From assembly GCF_024347355.1 (NCBI RefSeq), contig NZ_AP025465.1, forward strand, positions 434,001 through 498,000: a stretch of DNA of 64,000 nucleotides, read 5' to 3'. The notes beneath the pieces were generated by a model. It saw only the letters and a list, made by a program, of their open reading frames with translations. It ran no database searches and was not told where the DNA came from. This document shows, in pieces, positions 47,317-58,499 of the stretch. The position numbers were made by a program, and so were the translations under genes. Source of the stretch: Vibrio chagasii. Lineage in GTDB: Bacteria > Pseudomonadota > Gammaproteobacteria > Enterobacterales > Vibrionaceae. The stretch's first letter is position 1, and every line of letters starts with the position of its first letter.

Positions 47317-48689
47317 TGATTGATGTATCACTCGAGCAGATCTGCTCAGCGGTGAACGGTCAGCTGATAGAGGCTGGCAAATCGAACAATAGTTTGATCA
47401 ATGCGGTTTCTACCGACACTCGCACTGTTGAAGAAGGTGCGTTGTTTGTTGCTCTCGTTGGTGAACGTTTTGATGCGCATGATTTTTGCGGTCAGGCTGT
47501 TGAGGCCAATGCGAGTGCGTTATTAGTCGAACGAAAACTTGACCTAAATATTACTCAAGTTGTTGTTGAAGACACTAAACTTGCTTTAGGTCAGCTAAGT
47601 GCTTGGATTCACGAGCAATGTAATGTTCCAACTATGGCGATTACAGGCAGCTGCGGCAAGACAACTGTAAAAGAGATGGTTGCGAGCATTTTGCAGCAAC
47701 GTGGCAAGGTGCTGTTTACAGCAGGCAACTTCAATAATGATATTGGGGTACCGTTAACCCTGCTACGTAGTGAGTCAAGCGACGACTACGCAGTGATCGA
47801 ACTAGGCGCCAATCACATCGGTGAAATTGCTTATACCACGCAGCTTGTTAAACCACAGGTTGCGTTGGTGAACAATGTCGCGGCGGCGCACTTAGAAGGT
47901 TTTGGTTCTATTGATGGTGTGAAGCAAGCGAAAGGCGAAATTTTCCAGGGGCTTGCTGCTGGTGATACTGCTATTGTTAACCTAGAGAGCAATGGTGGTG
48001 ACTTCTGGAAGGATGTGCTAGCAGATAAAAGCGTACTGACCTTTTCTGAAAGTAATGACACGGCAGATTACTTTGCGACGAATATTCGCATCAATGAGCA
48101 GGGTGAAGCTTGCTTTGATATGCAGACTCCGCAAGGTGCCATTGATGTCGAACTTGGCATTATTGGTCAGCACAATGTGGCAAACGCATTAGCGGCAGCG
48201 GCACTGAGCATTCAATTCGGTGCCACGCTTGCAGAAATTAAAAGCGGTTTAGCGAATCTTATCTCAGTTAAAGGCCGAGTTGAGGTTCAACAATTAAGTC
48301 AGAATATCAAGCTGATAGATGACAGTTACAACGCCAGCGTACCGGCAATGAAGGCGGCAGCTAAATTGTTGTCGAGCTTCAAAGGTCAGCGTTGGTTGAT
48401 TTTAGGCAATATGGCTGAATTAGGCGATGAAAGCCTTGCACTTCACCGTCAAGTCGGTGAATATGCTGCCCCATTCGCTTTTGAGCATATACTCACTTAC
48501 GGTGATGATACCAAGGTGATTAGTGAAGTGTGTAACGGCACTCACTTTGCAACGCATGAAGCGATGATCGCGCACATAGAGCAGCACTTGAGCTTGCTAG
48601 ATAACGCGCCACAAACCTTGTTGGTAAAAGGCGCCAATAGTGCAGGAATGAGTAAAATAGCCGCTGCTTTAAAGGAGAACTTTTCATGA
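47316..48689 (+). CDS. murF: UDP-MurNAc-tripeptide:D-Ala-D-Ala ligase MurF
   Basis: MurF completes the pentapeptide precursor by adding D-Ala-D-Ala. The 457-residue protein has ATP loop [14 protein letters not shown], the conserved [10 protein letters not shown], and [14 protein letters not shown] typical of MurF. It overlaps mraY by four bases (ATGA). Because no ddl gene stands in this cluster, the D-Ala-D-Ala must come from a ligase encoded elsewhere. Confidence 0.95.
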   Translation: MIDVSLEQICSAVNGQLIEAGKSNNSLINAVSTDTRTVEEGALFVALVGERFDAHDFCGQAVEANASALLVERKLDLNITQVVVEDTKLALGQLSAWIHEQCNVPTMAITGSCGKTTVKEMVASILQQRGKVLFTAGNFNNDIGVPLTLLRSESSDDYAVIELGANHIGEIAYTTQLVKPQVALVNNVAAAHLEGFGSIDGVKQAKGEIFQGLAAGDTAIVNLESNGGDFWKDVLADKSVLTFSESNDTADYFATNIRINEQGEACFDMQTPQGAIDVELGIIGQHNVANALAAAALSIQFGATLAEIKSGLANLISVKGRVEVQQLSQNIKLIDDSYNASVPAMKAAAKLLSSFKGQRWLILGNMAELGDESLALHRQVGEYAAPFAFEHILTYGDDTKVISEVCNGTHFATHEAMIAHIEQHLSLLDNAPQTLLVKGANSAGMSKIAAALKENFS

Positions 48690-49768
48690 TAATTTGGCTT
48701 GCAGAGCTACTACAGCCACACTTTTCTTTTTTCCGTTTGTTCGAATACTTATCGTTTCGTGCAATCGCGAGCATTTTGACGGCTTTATGTCTGTCGCTGT
48801 GGATGGGACCTCGTTTAATTGAGCGTCTGCAAATGCTGCAAATTGGCCAAGTTGTTCGTAACGACGGCCCAGAGTCTCACTTTAGTAAGCGTGGCACACC
48901 AACTATGGGTGGTGTGATGATCCTTGCTGCGATCATTATTACAGTCTTGCTTTGGGCTGACTTATCAAACCCTTACGTTTGGGCAGTGCTTGTCGTGCTA
49001 GGCGGTTACGGTGCAGTTGGTTTTGTTGATGATTATCGTAAAGTTGTTCGTAAGAACACTGATGGTCTGATTGCTCGTTGGAAGTACTTCTGGCAGTCGG
49101 CGATTGCTTTGGTTGTGGCGTTTGCTCTGTACGCTCACGGACAAGACACTGCAGCAACACAATTAGTGGTGCCTTTCTTTAAAGATGTGATGCCACAACT
49201 TGGTTTACTGTACATTGTTCTAGCTTACTTTGTTATTGTGGGTACCAGTAACGCCGTAAACCTAACGGACGGCCTTGATGGCTTGGCGATTATGCCAACG
49301 GTTATGGTTGCAGCGGGTTTTGCTGTTATCGCTTGGGCGACAGGTAACGTTAACTTCGCAGCCTACCTACACATTCTATACATCCCATACACCTCTGAAC
49401 TGGTTGTGGTATGTACTGCTATCGTTGGTGCTGGTCTTGGTTTCCTATGGTTCAACACTTACCCAGCTCAAGTATTCATGGGCGATGTTGGCTCTTTAGC
49501 ACTGGGTGGTGCGTTAGGTGTGATTGCGGTGCTTGTTCGTCAAGAGTTGGTATTAGTGATCATGGGTGGTGTGTTTGTAATGGAGACCTTGTCAGTAATC
49601 CTGCAAGTTGGCTCTTACAAATTACGTGGCCAACGTATTTTCCGTATGGCACCGATTCACCACCACTATGAGCTTAAAGGCTGGCCGGAACCACGTGTTA
49701 TCGTGCGCTTTTGGATCATCTCAATGGTGTTGGTACTGATTGGTTTAGCGACACTGAAAGTTCGTTAA
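48686..49768 (+). CDS. mraY: Phospho-MurNAc-pentapeptide translocase MraY
   Basis: MraY transfers phospho-MurNAc-pentapeptide to undecaprenyl phosphate, making lipid I. The 360-residue membrane protein has ten hydrophobic segments and the conserved family motifs [30 protein letters not shown] (with two catalytic aspartates), [10 protein letters not shown] and the last-loop [13 protein letters not shown]. The length equals E. coli MraY (360). Confidence 0.97.
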   Translation: MIIWLAELLQPHFSFFRLFEYLSFRAIASILTALCLSLWMGPRLIERLQMLQIGQVVRNDGPESHFSKRGTPTMGGVMILAAIIITVLLWADLSNPYVWAVLVVLGGYGAVGFVDDYRKVVRKNTDGLIARWKYFWQSAIALVVAFALYAHGQDTAATQLVVPFFKDVMPQLGLLYIVLAYFVIVGTSNAVNLTDGLDGLAIMPTVMVAAGFAVIAWATGNVNFAAYLHILYIPYTSELVVVCTAIVGAGLGFLWFNTYPAQVFMGDVGSLALGGALGVIAVLVRQELVLVIMGGVFVMETLSVILQVGSYKLRGQRIFRMAPIHHHYELKGWPEPRVIVRFWIISMVLVLIGLATLKVR

Positions 49769-49776
49769 TCCTATGT

Positions 49777-49800
49777 GAGCCTCTGTTATAGGGGCTCTTT
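49777..49800 (+). terminator. Weak hairpin between mraY and murD, possible attenuator
   Basis: GAGCCTC pairs with GGGGCTC (one G-U pair) around TGTTATA, followed by TTT. It lies in the largest gap (58 bases) of the mur genes. It may reduce transcription into murD or stabilise the 3' end; evidence is only the stem and three T. Confidence 0.35.
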
Positions 49801-49826
49801 AAAACTATTAAGAGCATCTTGTTTAA

Positions 49827-51143
49827 ATGGAACGTTGGCAAAATATTCAAAATGTAGTGGTTGTGGGGCTCGGTATTACCGGGCTCTCTGTCGTTAAACA
49901 TCTCGTAAAATATCAGCCTCATACGTATGTGAAGGTCATTGATACGCGAGAGCTACCACCAGGAAAGGAATCTTTGCCTGAATCGGTAGAGCTGCATTCT
50001 GGAAGTTGGAATAACCAATGGCTAGCTGAGGCTGATTTAGTGGTTGCTAACCCAGGAATTGCTTTAGCGACGCCGGAAATTCAAGATGTGCTTCAAGCAG
50101 GAACGCCTGTCGTTGGTGACATTGAGCTGTTTGGCTGGGCAGTCGATAAACCTGTTGTGGCAATCACTGGTTCAAACGGTAAGAGTACTGTGACGGATTT
50201 GACGGGTGTGCTTGCTAAAGCTGCTGGACTTAATGTTGGTGTTGGCGGCAATATTGGTATTCCTGCCCTAGACCTCCTAGAACTTGATGCCGACTTATAT
50301 GTTCTTGAGCTTTCAAGTTTTCAGCTAGAAACCACATCGAATTTAAAACTTGCTGCTGCGGCATTCTTAAACCTGTCTGAAGATCATATGGATCGCTATC
50401 AGGGCATGACTGATTACCGCGAGGCCAAGTTAAGAATCTTTAATAACGCGCAGTGTGCGATTGTAAATCGTGAAGACAAAGAGACTTACCCTGACCAAAC
50501 AATGCCATTGGTAACTTTTGGACTAGATAACCAAGAGTTTGGTGTATCAACGATTGATGGTTGTGATTGGCTGGTCGATAACGGTAAACCTGTCCTTACT
50601 ACTAAAGATTTAACATTGGTTGGACGTCACAATGTGGCAAATGCGTTAGTCTCACTTGCACTATTGAAGCAAGTTGGTATCGACTACAACAAAAGTCTTG
50701 AGGCTTTGAAAGCCTATAACGGTTTGACGCATCGTTGCCAAGTGGTGGCTGACAAGCGCGAAATCAAATGGGTTAATGACTCCAAAGCAACCAACGTAGC
50801 CAGCACATTGGCGGCTCTGTCTGGTTTAGAGTATCAAGGTACGTTATATCTTCTGGTTGGCGGCGTGGGTAAAGGTGCTGATTTTAGCGAGTTGGAACCT
50901 GTATTAGCGCAACTTGAACGTGTTCAATTGTGTTGTTTCGGTGAAGATGCAGATCAATTCATGCCTCTGCACCCATCGGCACAAAAGTTCGATACTATGC
51001 AGCAGATAATCGAATCTATCTCGCCACAGCTGGTGGCTGGAGATATGGTGATGCTGTCTCCTGCGTGCGCAAGCTTCGATCAATTTAATAATTTCATGGC
51101 AAGAGGTGATGCGTTCACTGAGCTTGCTCATGAGTATGCTTAA
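49827..51143 (+). CDS. murD: UDP-MurNAc-L-alanine:D-glutamate ligase MurD
   Basis: MurD adds D-glutamate to UDP-MurNAc-Ala. The 438-residue ligase has an N-terminal Rossmann part ([16 protein letters not shown]), ATP loop [14 protein letters not shown], and the DDSKATN-like motif, here [11 protein letters not shown], in the C-terminal domain. The ribosome binding site before the ATG is poor. It follows mraY after a 58-base gap holding a weak hairpin. Confidence 0.95.
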   Translation: MERWQNIQNVVVVGLGITGLSVVKHLVKYQPHTYVKVIDTRELPPGKESLPESVELHSGSWNNQWLAEADLVVANPGIALATPEIQDVLQAGTPVVGDIELFGWAVDKPVVAITGSNGKSTVTDLTGVLAKAAGLNVGVGGNIGIPALDLLELDADLYVLELSSFQLETTSNLKLAAAAFLNLSEDHMDRYQGMTDYREAKLRIFNNAQCAIVNREDKETYPDQTMPLVTFGLDNQEFGVSTIDGCDWLVDNGKPVLTTKDLTLVGRHNVANALVSLALLKQVGIDYNKSLEALKAYNGLTHRCQVVADKREIKWVNDSKATNVASTLAALSGLEYQGTLYLLVGGVGKGADFSELEPVLAQLERVQLCCFGEDADQFMPLHPSAQKFDTMQQIIESISPQLVAGDMVMLSPACASFDQFNNFMARGDAFTELAHEYA

Positions 51144-51165
51144 CGTGTTGAAGGACTAACATTCA

Positions 51166-52362
51166 GTGCAAAGAGTCAAAGAGATCAATCAATCCATCTG
51201 GCAGTGGCTAAACCGTGCTACTCCTGAGGCGCTTTACGATCGTCAATTGGTGTGGATTGCTCTTGGGCTAATGCTGACAGGTTTGGTGATGGTAACGTCT
51301 GCTTCGTTCCCCATCAGTGCTCGTTTAACCGATCAGCCGTTTCACTTTATGTTCCGTCACGCGATCTTCCTATTGCTCGCATTGGGTGTCTCCAGTGTGA
51401 TATTGCAAATTCCGATGAAGCGCTGGTTTCAATACAGCATGTACCTGTTGGGCTTATCTTTCTTCTTGCTAGTCGTAGTATTAGCCGTCGGTAAGTCAGT
51501 TAACGGTGCATCTCGCTGGATACCTCTTGGGCTATTTAACTTACAGCCTGCCGAGGTCGCTAAGCTTTCCTTGTTTATCTTTATGGCGGGCTACTTGGTT
51601 CGTAAGCAAGACGAAGTGAGAAAAACCTTCTTCGGCGGTTTTGCAAAACCCATCATGGTGTTTGGTGCTTTTGCCGTCTTGCTACTTGGTCAACCCGACT
51701 TAGGTACCGTAGTTGTAATGTTGGTAACGCTGTTTGGCATGCTGTTCATTGCTGGTGCCAAACTGTCACAATTTATTGCCTTGATGGTCGCTGGTATTGC
51801 CGCCGTCGTTGGTTTGATTGTCATAGAACCTTACCGTGTTCGACGTGTGACTTCATTCTGGGAACCATGGAATGATCCATTTGGTAGCGGCTACCAATTA
51901 ACTCAATCATTGATGGCGTTCGGCCGCGGTGATTGGATGGGACAAGGGCTTGGTAACTCGATTCAAAAACTCGAATACTTACCAGAAGCGCATACCGATT
52001 TTGTATTTGCGGTCTTGGCTGAAGAGCTTGGCTTTGTCGGTGTTACCTTAGTATTAATGTTGATCTTCAGCTTGGTGTTAAAAGCCATTCTTATCGGCAA
52101 AAAAGCCTTTGAACATGATCAAGTGTTCAGTGGCTATCTGGCTTTTGGTATTGGTATTTGGTTTGCGTTTCAGACGCTTGTTAACGTAGGTGCTGCATCT
52201 GGCATCGTTCCGACCAAAGGTCTAACCCTCCCGCTAATCAGTTATGGTGGTTCGAGTTTAATTATTATGTCGGTAGCGGTATCAATGCTGCTGCGCATTG
52301 ACCATGAATGTCGAATGCAGCAAAAAGAACAAGCTGATAATCCAAACGAATTAGTAGAATAA
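51166..52362 (+). CDS. ftsW: Septal peptidoglycan glycosyltransferase FtsW
   Basis: FtsW is the SEDS-family polymerase that works with FtsI. The 398-residue protein has ten hydrophobic segments and the family motifs [21 protein letters not shown] and [16 protein letters not shown], with the essential aspartate of SEDS proteins expected in the loop between TM7 and TM8. The start is a GTG at 51166 with AAGGAC upstream. Confidence 0.95.
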   Translation: MQRVKEINQSIWQWLNRATPEALYDRQLVWIALGLMLTGLVMVTSASFPISARLTDQPFHFMFRHAIFLLLALGVSSVILQIPMKRWFQYSMYLLGLSFFLLVVVLAVGKSVNGASRWIPLGLFNLQPAEVAKLSLFIFMAGYLVRKQDEVRKTFFGGFAKPIMVFGAFAVLLLGQPDLGTVVVMLVTLFGMLFIAGAKLSQFIALMVAGIAAVVGLIVIEPYRVRRVTSFWEPWNDPFGSGYQLTQSLMAFGRGDWMGQGLGNSIQKLEYLPEAHTDFVFAVLAEELGFVGVTLVLMLIFSLVLKAILIGKKAFEHDQVFSGYLAFGIGIWFAFQTLVNVGAASGIVPTKGLTLPLISYGGSSLIIMSVAVSMLLRIDHECRMQQKEQADNPNELVE

Positions 52363-52374
52363 GAATCTAACGCG

Positions 52375-53436
52375 ATGAAACAAAACAAAAAACTTTTAGT
52401 GATGGCTGGTGGTACCGGCGGTCATGTTTTTCCTGGGTTAGCAGTAGCGAAAAAGCTTCAGCAACAAGGTTGGGAAATTCGCTGGTTAGGCACAGCAGAT
52501 AGAATGGAAGCGGATTTGGTGCCAAAGCATGGCATTGAGATCGACTTTATTAAAGTGAAAGGCCTGCGTGGTCAAGGCATTAGCAAGCTAATTAAAGCCC
52601 CATTCCAAATTATTAATGCCATACTTCAAGCAAAGCAGCATATCAAAGCGTGGCAGCCTGACGTGGTACTTGGTATGGGTGGCTATGTGAGTGGCCCGGG
52701 TGGTATTGCGGCATGGTTATCAGGCATTCCAGTGGTTTTGCATGAACAAAATGCAGTGGCGGGTCTAACCAACCAGTGGCTATCTAAGATTGCGAAAAAG
52801 GTTTTCCAAGCCTTCCCTGGTGCATTTCCTACTGCAGAGGTAGTGGGAAACCCAGTTCGTGAGGATGTGGTTGCTTTACCGGAGCCTGAGCAGCGCATGG
52901 CTGAGCGTGATGGCGATATCCGCATTTTAGTGATGGGTGGCAGCCAAGGGGCCAAAATCCTCAACGATACTTTACCTGTTGCGATGGCACAGCTTGGAGA
53001 AGGCTTCACTGTGATGCACCAAGCGGGTAAGAATAATCAACAGCAAGTGATTGAACAATACAAATCACATTCTGTAGATAATGTTCAAGTAACTGAATTT
53101 ATTGATGATGTGGCGCAAGCTTATGAGTGGGCAGATCTACTAGTGTGTCGCTCCGGCGCGTTAACGGTATCAGAAGTGTCTGCAGCCGGTGTTGGTTCTA
53201 TTTTTGTTCCGTTCATGCACAAAGATAGACAGCAAGCACTGAATGCCGATCATTTAGTTGAATGTGGTGCGGCGTTAATGATTGAACAGCCACAACTGAC
53301 GGCTGAAAAGTTAGCGAATACCATCGCTGAGCTTGATAGAAATGAATTAAAAATGATGGCAACAAAAGCGCGTCAAGCAGCCAAGCTTGATGCTGACGTT
53401 ACCGTCGCTGAAGCGATTAAAGCTTTAGCAAAATAA
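52375..53436 (+). CDS. murG: Lipid II synthase MurG (GlcNAc transferase)
   Basis: MurG adds GlcNAc to lipid I at the inner face of the membrane. The 353-residue GT-B enzyme has the glycine-rich loop [16 protein letters not shown] near residue 10, the second GxGG motif [18 protein letters not shown] and the C-terminal UDP-GlcNAc site with [10 protein letters not shown]. Its length matches E. coli (355). Confidence 0.96.
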   Translation: MKQNKKLLVMAGGTGGHVFPGLAVAKKLQQQGWEIRWLGTADRMEADLVPKHGIEIDFIKVKGLRGQGISKLIKAPFQIINAILQAKQHIKAWQPDVVLGMGGYVSGPGGIAAWLSGIPVVLHEQNAVAGLTNQWLSKIAKKVFQAFPGAFPTAEVVGNPVREDVVALPEPEQRMAERDGDIRILVMGGSQGAKILNDTLPVAMAQLGEGFTVMHQAGKNNQQQVIEQYKSHSVDNVQVTEFIDDVAQAYEWADLLVCRSGALTVSEVSAAGVGSIFVPFMHKDRQQALNADHLVECGAALMIEQPQLTAEKLANTIAELDRNELKMMATKARQAAKLDADVTVAEAIKALAK

Positions 53437-53446
53437 TGAGACTGAA

Positions 53447-54910
53447 TTGATGACGATTGAACATACCCAAAACTTAGCGCAAATCCGTGCAATGGTGCCA
53501 GAGATGCGCCGTGTTAAATCTATCCACTTCATTGGTATTGGTGGTGCTGGAATGAGCGGGATTGCTGAAGTCTTGCTAAATGAAGGCTACCAGATCACTG
53601 GTTCTGATATTGCTCAAAATCCAGTGACAGAGCGTTTAGTTAGCAAGGGGGCGACTGTTTTCATTGGTCACCAAGCAAGTAACGTTGCTGATGCAAGTGT
53701 GGTCGTGGTATCAACCGCTATCAATGAAGAGAACCCAGAGATTATTGCCGCTCGTGAAGCGCGCACGCCTATCGTTCGTCGTGCAGAAATGCTGGCTGAG
53801 TTGATGCGTTTTCGTCACGGTATTGCTGTGGCCGGTACGCACGGTAAGACAACAACGACTGCTTTGGTTACACAGATTTACTCTGAAGCTGGCCTAGATC
53901 CAACGTTTGTAAACGGTGGTTTAGTGAAAAGTGCAGGTACCAATGCACGCTTGGGTTCGAGCCGTATCTTGATCGCTGAAGCTGATGAGAGTGATGCATC
54001 ATTCTTACACCTGCAACCTATGGTGAGTATCGTAACCAATATCGAAGCCGATCACATGGATACCTATGGCGGTGACTTCGAAACACTAAAGCAGACGTTT
54101 ATCGACTTCTTACACAACCTGCCATTTTACGGTCAGGCTGTGATGTGCGTGGATGATCCTGTTGTTCGTGAGCTAATCCCTCAAGTTAGCCGCCAAGTGA
54201 TTACTTACGGTTTCTCAGAAGATGCGGATATCCGTATCGAGAACTACGTACAAGAAGGCCAGCAAGGTAAGTTCACGGTAGTTCGTGAAGGTAAAGCGAA
54301 TCTTGATATCACGTTGAACATTCCAGGTCGTCACAACGCACTGAATGCATCGGCAGCCATTGCAGTGGCGACAGAAGATGACATCAGCGATGAAGCGATC
54401 CTAAAAGCGATGGCAGGTACCGAAGGTACTGGGCGTCGTTTTGATCACCTAGGTGAGTACGAGACGGGTAATGGTGTCGCTATGTTGGTGGACGATTATG
54501 GTCATCACCCAACGGAAGTTGATGTAACAATTCAGGCTGCTCGCAGCGGCTGGGCTGATAAGCGTCTTGTGATGATTTTCCAACCACACCGTTATAGCCG
54601 AACACGTGATTTATATGATGATTTTGCGAACGTTCTTGAGCAGGTTGATGTCTTAATCTTACTGGATGTTTATTCTGCTGGTGAGAAACCTATTGCTGGG
54701 GCAGACGGACGCTCATTAAGTCGAACTATTCGTGGGCGTGGTAAGATTGACCCAATCTTTGTCGCTGATATTAATACTCTGCCATCGGTTTTAGCTAACG
54801 TAATTCAAGGCGGCGACCTTGTACTGACGCAGGGTGCAGGTGATGTTGGTCGTGTTGCTAAGCAACTAGAATCATTACAGTTAGACATTAATAAAATGAA
54901 GGACGTGTAG
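53447..54910 (+). CDS. murC: UDP-MurNAc:L-alanine ligase MurC
   Basis: MurC attaches the first amino acid of the peptide stem. The 487-residue ligase has the nucleotide-binding [17 protein letters not shown], the ATP loop [26 protein letters not shown] and the C-terminal [10 protein letters not shown] motif. Two adjacent ATGs (53447, 53450) can serve as the start. After it the cluster breaks for 190 bases where ddlB stands in E. coli. Confidence 0.96.
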   Translation: MMTIEHTQNLAQIRAMVPEMRRVKSIHFIGIGGAGMSGIAEVLLNEGYQITGSDIAQNPVTERLVSKGATVFIGHQASNVADASVVVVSTAINEENPEIIAAREARTPIVRRAEMLAELMRFRHGIAVAGTHGKTTTTALVTQIYSEAGLDPTFVNGGLVKSAGTNARLGSSRILIAEADESDASFLHLQPMVSIVTNIEADHMDTYGGDFETLKQTFIDFLHNLPFYGQAVMCVDDPVVRELIPQVSRQVITYGFSEDADIRIENYVQEGQQGKFTVVREGKANLDITLNIPGRHNALNASAAIAVATEDDISDEAILKAMAGTEGTGRRFDHLGEYETGNGVAMLVDDYGHHPTEVDVTIQAARSGWADKRLVMIFQPHRYSRTRDLYDDFANVLEQVDVLILLDVYSAGEKPIAGADGRSLSRTIRGRGKIDPIFVADINTLPSVLANVIQGGDLVLTQGAGDVGRVAKQLESLQLDINKMKDV

Positions 54911-54932
54911 CAGAATACTGTCTACATACCGT

Positions 54933-54961
54933 GGTCAATCGCTCACTTCTTGCGATTGACC
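54933..54961 (+). other. Hairpin after murC without a T-run
   Basis: GGTCAATCGC (54933-54942) pairs perfectly with GCGATTGACC (54952-54961) around nine bases. No T-run follows, so it may be an mRNA 3'-end stabiliser or a pause site rather than an intrinsic terminator. Confidence 0.5.
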
Positions 54962-54992
54962 TAAAATTGACCAAAAATCTTATTATCAACGT

Positions 54993-55020
54993 TTGATAGT
55001 TTGATTTTGCTCAGTATAAT
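54993..55020 (+). promoter_or_regulatory. Promoter for ftsQ-ftsA-ftsZ
   Basis: TTGATA (54993-54998) and a consensus TATAAT (55015-55020) are 16 bases apart, about 80 bases before the ftsQ start. In E. coli ftsQ also has promoters, within ddlB; here the gap has its own. Confidence 0.6.
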
Positions 55021-55101
55021 TCATAGGTTAAAGTAAGTGCTTTTACCTCTATTACGAAGATAGGGAATAGAATTGCGAACCAACGACAGGGAAAGCGGGC
55101 T

Positions 55102-55881
55102 TTGGTAGAAAGTACTTTTAGCGAAAACCGCCACCTATTCAGTTTACCATCGCTCAAGAAACACGCCTTAGGCGGGTCATTTTTTGTCATGGTATTGCTA
55201 TTCATTGGGTTTCTTTTCTATACCACCCTGACTTGGATGTGGGACGATCAACGATTGCCTCTCTCCAAAATAGTCATTCAGGGTGACTTAACTTATGTAA
55301 CCGCTAGTGATGTTCAGCATGCTTTTGGCAAACTTGAGCATATTGGTACATTCATGTCGCAAGACATCGGTGTGTTGCAAGACAGTTTAGAAGCGTTGCC
55401 TTGGGTGTCAGTCGTATCTATTCGTAAGCAGTGGCCAGACACAATAAAAGTATTTTTGACTGAGTATCATGCGGCAGCAATCTGGAACGGCAACATGCTG
55501 TTGAATGATGATGGTCAGGTGTTTAATGGCGATATCGGCCTTCTGAAAGGCGATAGAGTTAAGCTTTACGGCCCAGATGGCACCAGCCAAGAAGTGATCG
55601 AAAAGTGGAGAAAGGTAACCCCTTTGATTAACAGTCTGGGGTTAACAGTTACCTCACTTGTTCTCAACGAACGTCGCGCTTGGCAAATAATCCTAGATAA
55701 CGGTATCCGTTTAGAGCTAGGTAAAGATTCTTTAGATGAGCGTGTTGAACGCTTCATTTCGCTTTACAACGAACTCGGTAGTAAGGCGAATCAAGTGAGC
55801 TACATCGACCTCAGGTATGATACGGGAGCCGCTGTAGGCTGGTTTCCAGAGCAAGAGTTAGAAGAGAGCACAGATGACTAA
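55102..55881 (+). CDS. ftsQ: Cell division protein FtsQ
   Basis: FtsQ connects early and late division proteins and recruits FtsB-FtsL. The 259-residue protein has a membrane segment near residues 27-46, a POTRA domain beginning RLPLSKIVIQGDLTYVTASD, and the conserved VSIRKQWPDTIKV and YIDLRYDTGAAVGW that match E. coli FtsQ. No ATG is present before the membrane segment; the TTG at 55102 gives an N-terminus of normal length. It overlaps ftsA by eight bases. Confidence 0.92.
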   Translation: MVESTFSENRHLFSLPSLKKHALGGSFFVMVLLFIGFLFYTTLTWMWDDQRLPLSKIVIQGDLTYVTASDVQHAFGKLEHIGTFMSQDIGVLQDSLEALPWVSVVSIRKQWPDTIKVFLTEYHAAAIWNGNMLLNDDGQVFNGDIGLLKGDRVKLYGPDGTSQEVIEKWRKVTPLINSLGLTVTSLVLNERRAWQIILDNGIRLELGKDSLDERVERFISLYNELGSKANQVSYIDLRYDTGAAVGWFPEQELEESTDD

Positions 55882-57142
55882 GACCGCAGATGACAACATA
55901 ATCGTTGGTCTTGATATAGGCACTGCGACCATATCAGCTCTGGTTGGTGAAATACTGCCTGATGGTCAAATCAATATCATTGGTTCTGGGCAAAGCCCAT
56001 CCAGAGGTATGGATAAAGGTGGTGTGAACGACCTAGAGTCGGTAGTTAAGTCAGTTCAGCGAGCAATTGATCAAGCAGAGTTGATGGCGGAATGCCAAAT
56101 CAGCAATGTGTTTATCTCGCTATCAGGCAAACATATCGCAAGCCGAATTGAAAAAGGCATGGGCACTATCTCTGATGAAGAGGTGTCTCAAGACGATATG
56201 GATCGAGCGATCCATACCGCGAAATCAATTAAAATAGGTGAAGAGCAGAGAATTCTGCACGTGATCCCACAAGAATTTACCATTGATTATCAAGAAGGGA
56301 TTAAGAACCCACTTGGTCTGTCTGGTGTTCGAATGGAAGTGAGCGTTCATCTTATTTCTTGCCATAGCGACATGGCGAGAAACATTATTAAAGCTGTTGA
56401 ACGATGTGGTCTCACAGTAGAGCAAATCGTGTTTTCAGGACTTGCCTCAAGTAATGCGGTAATTACTGAAGACGAGAGAGAGCTCGGAGTGTGTGTGGTT
56501 GATATCGGTGCAGGTACAATGGATATTTCCATTTGGACTGGCGGCGCGCTACGACACACAGAAGTCTTTTCCTATGCAGGAAATGCAGTAACCAGTGATA
56601 TTGCCTTCGCTTTCGGTACGCCAGTGAGCGATGCTGAAGAGATAAAAGTAAACCATGGTTGCGCTCTGAGTGAACTCGTTAGCAAGGATGACTCTGTTAA
56701 CGTCCCAAGTGTTGGTGGTCGCCCGTCAAGAAGTTTGCAACGACAAACTTTGTCGGAAGTGATTGAACCACGTTACACTGAACTTATGGGCCTCGTTAAC
56801 CAAACTATCGATACGGTTCAATTACAGCTACGAGACGAAGGTATTAAACACCACCTTGCAGCTGGCGTCGTCCTCACTGGTGGAGCGGCACAAATTGACG
56901 GATTGGTAGAGTGTGCGGAACGTGTTTTCCGCAATCAAGTTCGAGTTGGTAAGCCATTAGAAGTTAGTGGCTTAACTGATTATGTTAAAGAGCCGTATCA
57001 TTCTACGGCGGTTGGTTTACTTCATTACGCAAGAGATTGTCAGATCAGTGATGAAGGTGATTACAGCGAACCTAAGCGTTCAGCACCTTCGATGTCTGGT
57101 TTATTTGGTAAATTGCGTAATTGGATACAAAAAGAGTTTTAA
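55874..57142 (+). CDS. ftsA: Cell division protein FtsA
   Basis: FtsA is the actin-like protein that tethers FtsZ to the membrane. The 422-residue protein has the phosphate-binding loop VGLDIGTATISALVGE near residue 12, the 1C subdomain, VVDIGAGTMDISI, VLTGGAAQIDGL, and the C-terminal amphipathic membrane helix LFGKLRNWIQKEF. Length equals E. coli FtsA (420) within two residues. Confidence 0.96.
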   Translation: MTKTADDNIIVGLDIGTATISALVGEILPDGQINIIGSGQSPSRGMDKGGVNDLESVVKSVQRAIDQAELMAECQISNVFISLSGKHIASRIEKGMGTISDEEVSQDDMDRAIHTAKSIKIGEEQRILHVIPQEFTIDYQEGIKNPLGLSGVRMEVSVHLISCHSDMARNIIKAVERCGLTVEQIVFSGLASSNAVITEDERELGVCVVDIGAGTMDISIWTGGALRHTEVFSYAGNAVTSDIAFAFGTPVSDAEEIKVNHGCALSELVSKDDSVNVPSVGGRPSRSLQRQTLSEVIEPRYTELMGLVNQTIDTVQLQLRDEGIKHHLAAGVVLTGGAAQIDGLVECAERVFRNQVRVGKPLEVSGLTDYVKEPYHSTAVGLLHYARDCQISDEGDYSEPKRSAPSMSGLFGKLRNWIQKEF

Positions 57143-57173
57143 CCTGAGTTGCAGGAAAAAACGGAGATAACAC

Positions 57174-58403
57174 ATGTTTGAACCGATGATGGAAATGTCT
57201 GACGATGCAGTAATTAAAGTCGTTGGAGTTGGTGGCGGTGGCGGTAACGCTGTTGAGCACATGGTACGTGAATCAATCGAAGGCGTAGAATTCATCAGTG
57301 TTAATACTGATGCGCAAGCACTTCGTAAAACAAGCGTGAGCAGCGTGATCCAAATTGGTGGTGATATCACTAAAGGTCTTGGTGCTGGTGCAAACCCACA
57401 AGTAGGCCGTGATGCAGCTCTCGAAGATCGAGAAAGAATTAAAGAAGTTCTAACTGGCGCCGATATGGTATTTATCGCAGCTGGTATGGGCGGTGGTACT
57501 GGTACAGGTGCTGCTCCAGTTATTGCTGAAGTTGCGAAAGAGCTAGGTGTGCTAACCGTTGCTGTTGTAACTAAGCCATTTAGCTTTGAAGGCAAAAAGC
57601 GTCTAGCGTTTGCTGAGCAAGGTATCGAAGAGCTTTCTAAACATGTGGATTCATTAATTACGATTCCAAATGAAAAGCTACTTAAAGTACTAGGCCGTGG
57701 CGTTACACTGCTAGAAGCTTTCGCAAGTGCAAATGATGTACTTAAAAACGCTGTACAAGGTATCGCTGAGCTAATTACTCGCCCTGGTATGATCAACGTC
57801 GACTTCGCGGATGTTCGCACCGTAATGTCGGAAATGGGGCATGCAATGATGGGTAGCGGTATCGCAAAAGGTGAAGACCGTGCTGAAGAAGCTGCTGAAA
57901 CGGCAATTTCTAGCCCACTACTAGAAGACATCGACCTAGCTGGCGCGCGTGGCGTTCTTGTGAACATCACAGCAGGCCTAGATATGCGTCTAGATGAGTT
58001 CGAAACAGTAGGTAACACAGTTAAGGCATTCGCTTCTGATAACGCAACAGTTGTGATTGGTACTTCTCTAGACCCTGATATGACGGACGAAATCCGTGTA
58101 ACTGTTGTTGCAACAGGTATCGGTACAGAGAGAAAGCCAGACATTACATTAGTTGCTGGTGGTAAAGCTAAGGTTGCAGCAACTCCTCAACCACAAGTAG
58201 CGGCACAAGCTGCACCAAAAGTGGAAGAGAAAGTGGCACAGCCATTGCAAGAAAAAACTGAGGTAAAACCTCAAGTTAAGCCGCAGCCAACAACGTCGCC
58301 TGTTTCTTCAGGTACAGGGGCTAGCCAAAGTGCAGCACCTAAAGCTGAAAAAGAGAGCGGATACTTAGATATTCCAGCATTCTTACGACGTCAGGCTGAT
58401 TAA
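57174..58403 (+). CDS. ftsZ: Cell division GTPase FtsZ
   Basis: FtsZ is the tubulin-like GTPase that forms the division ring. The 409-residue protein has the GTP-binding [13 protein letters not shown] near residue 18, the tubulin signature [14 protein letters not shown] near residue 106, the [12 protein letters not shown]7-loop region, a variable Gln/Pro/Ala-rich linker (about 325-390), and the C-terminal peptide [13 protein letters not shown] that binds FtsA and ZipA. It begins 32 bases after ftsA. Confidence 0.98.
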   Translation: MFEPMMEMSDDAVIKVVGVGGGGGNAVEHMVRESIEGVEFISVNTDAQALRKTSVSSVIQIGGDITKGLGAGANPQVGRDAALEDRERIKEVLTGADMVFIAAGMGGGTGTGAAPVIAEVAKELGVLTVAVVTKPFSFEGKKRLAFAEQGIEELSKHVDSLITIPNEKLLKVLGRGVTLLEAFASANDVLKNAVQGIAELITRPGMINVDFADVRTVMSEMGHAMMGSGIAKGEDRAEEAAETAISSPLLEDIDLAGARGVLVNITAGLDMRLDEFETVGNTVKAFASDNATVVIGTSLDPDMTDEIRVTVVATGIGTERKPDITLVAGGKAKVAATPQPQVAAQAAPKVEEKVAQPLQEKTEVKPQVKPQPTTSPVSSGTGASQSAAPKAEKESGYLDIPAFLRRQAD

Positions 58404-58417
58404 CAATTACCCAAAAT

Positions 58418-58445
58418 TTGACTATCGTCGAATTAATGGTAAAAT
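58418..58445 (+). promoter_or_regulatory. Promoter of lpxC
   Basis: TTGACT (58418-58423) and TAAAAT (58440-58445) are 16 bases apart, with TGG just before the -10 box making it an extended -10. It lies in the 96-base gap between ftsZ and lpxC. Confidence 0.62.
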
Positions 58446-58499
58446 TCGCGGTCGGTAAATACTGGCCGTGATTTGTAGCACTGATAACGAGGCAAGCAG

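Noticed and set aside
57101..58144. A 347-codon frame on the minus strand opposite ftsZ
   Set aside because: Long antisense frame caused by codon bias of ftsZ; its product is serine/threonine/proline-rich with no recognisable domain, and ftsZ is beyond doubt.
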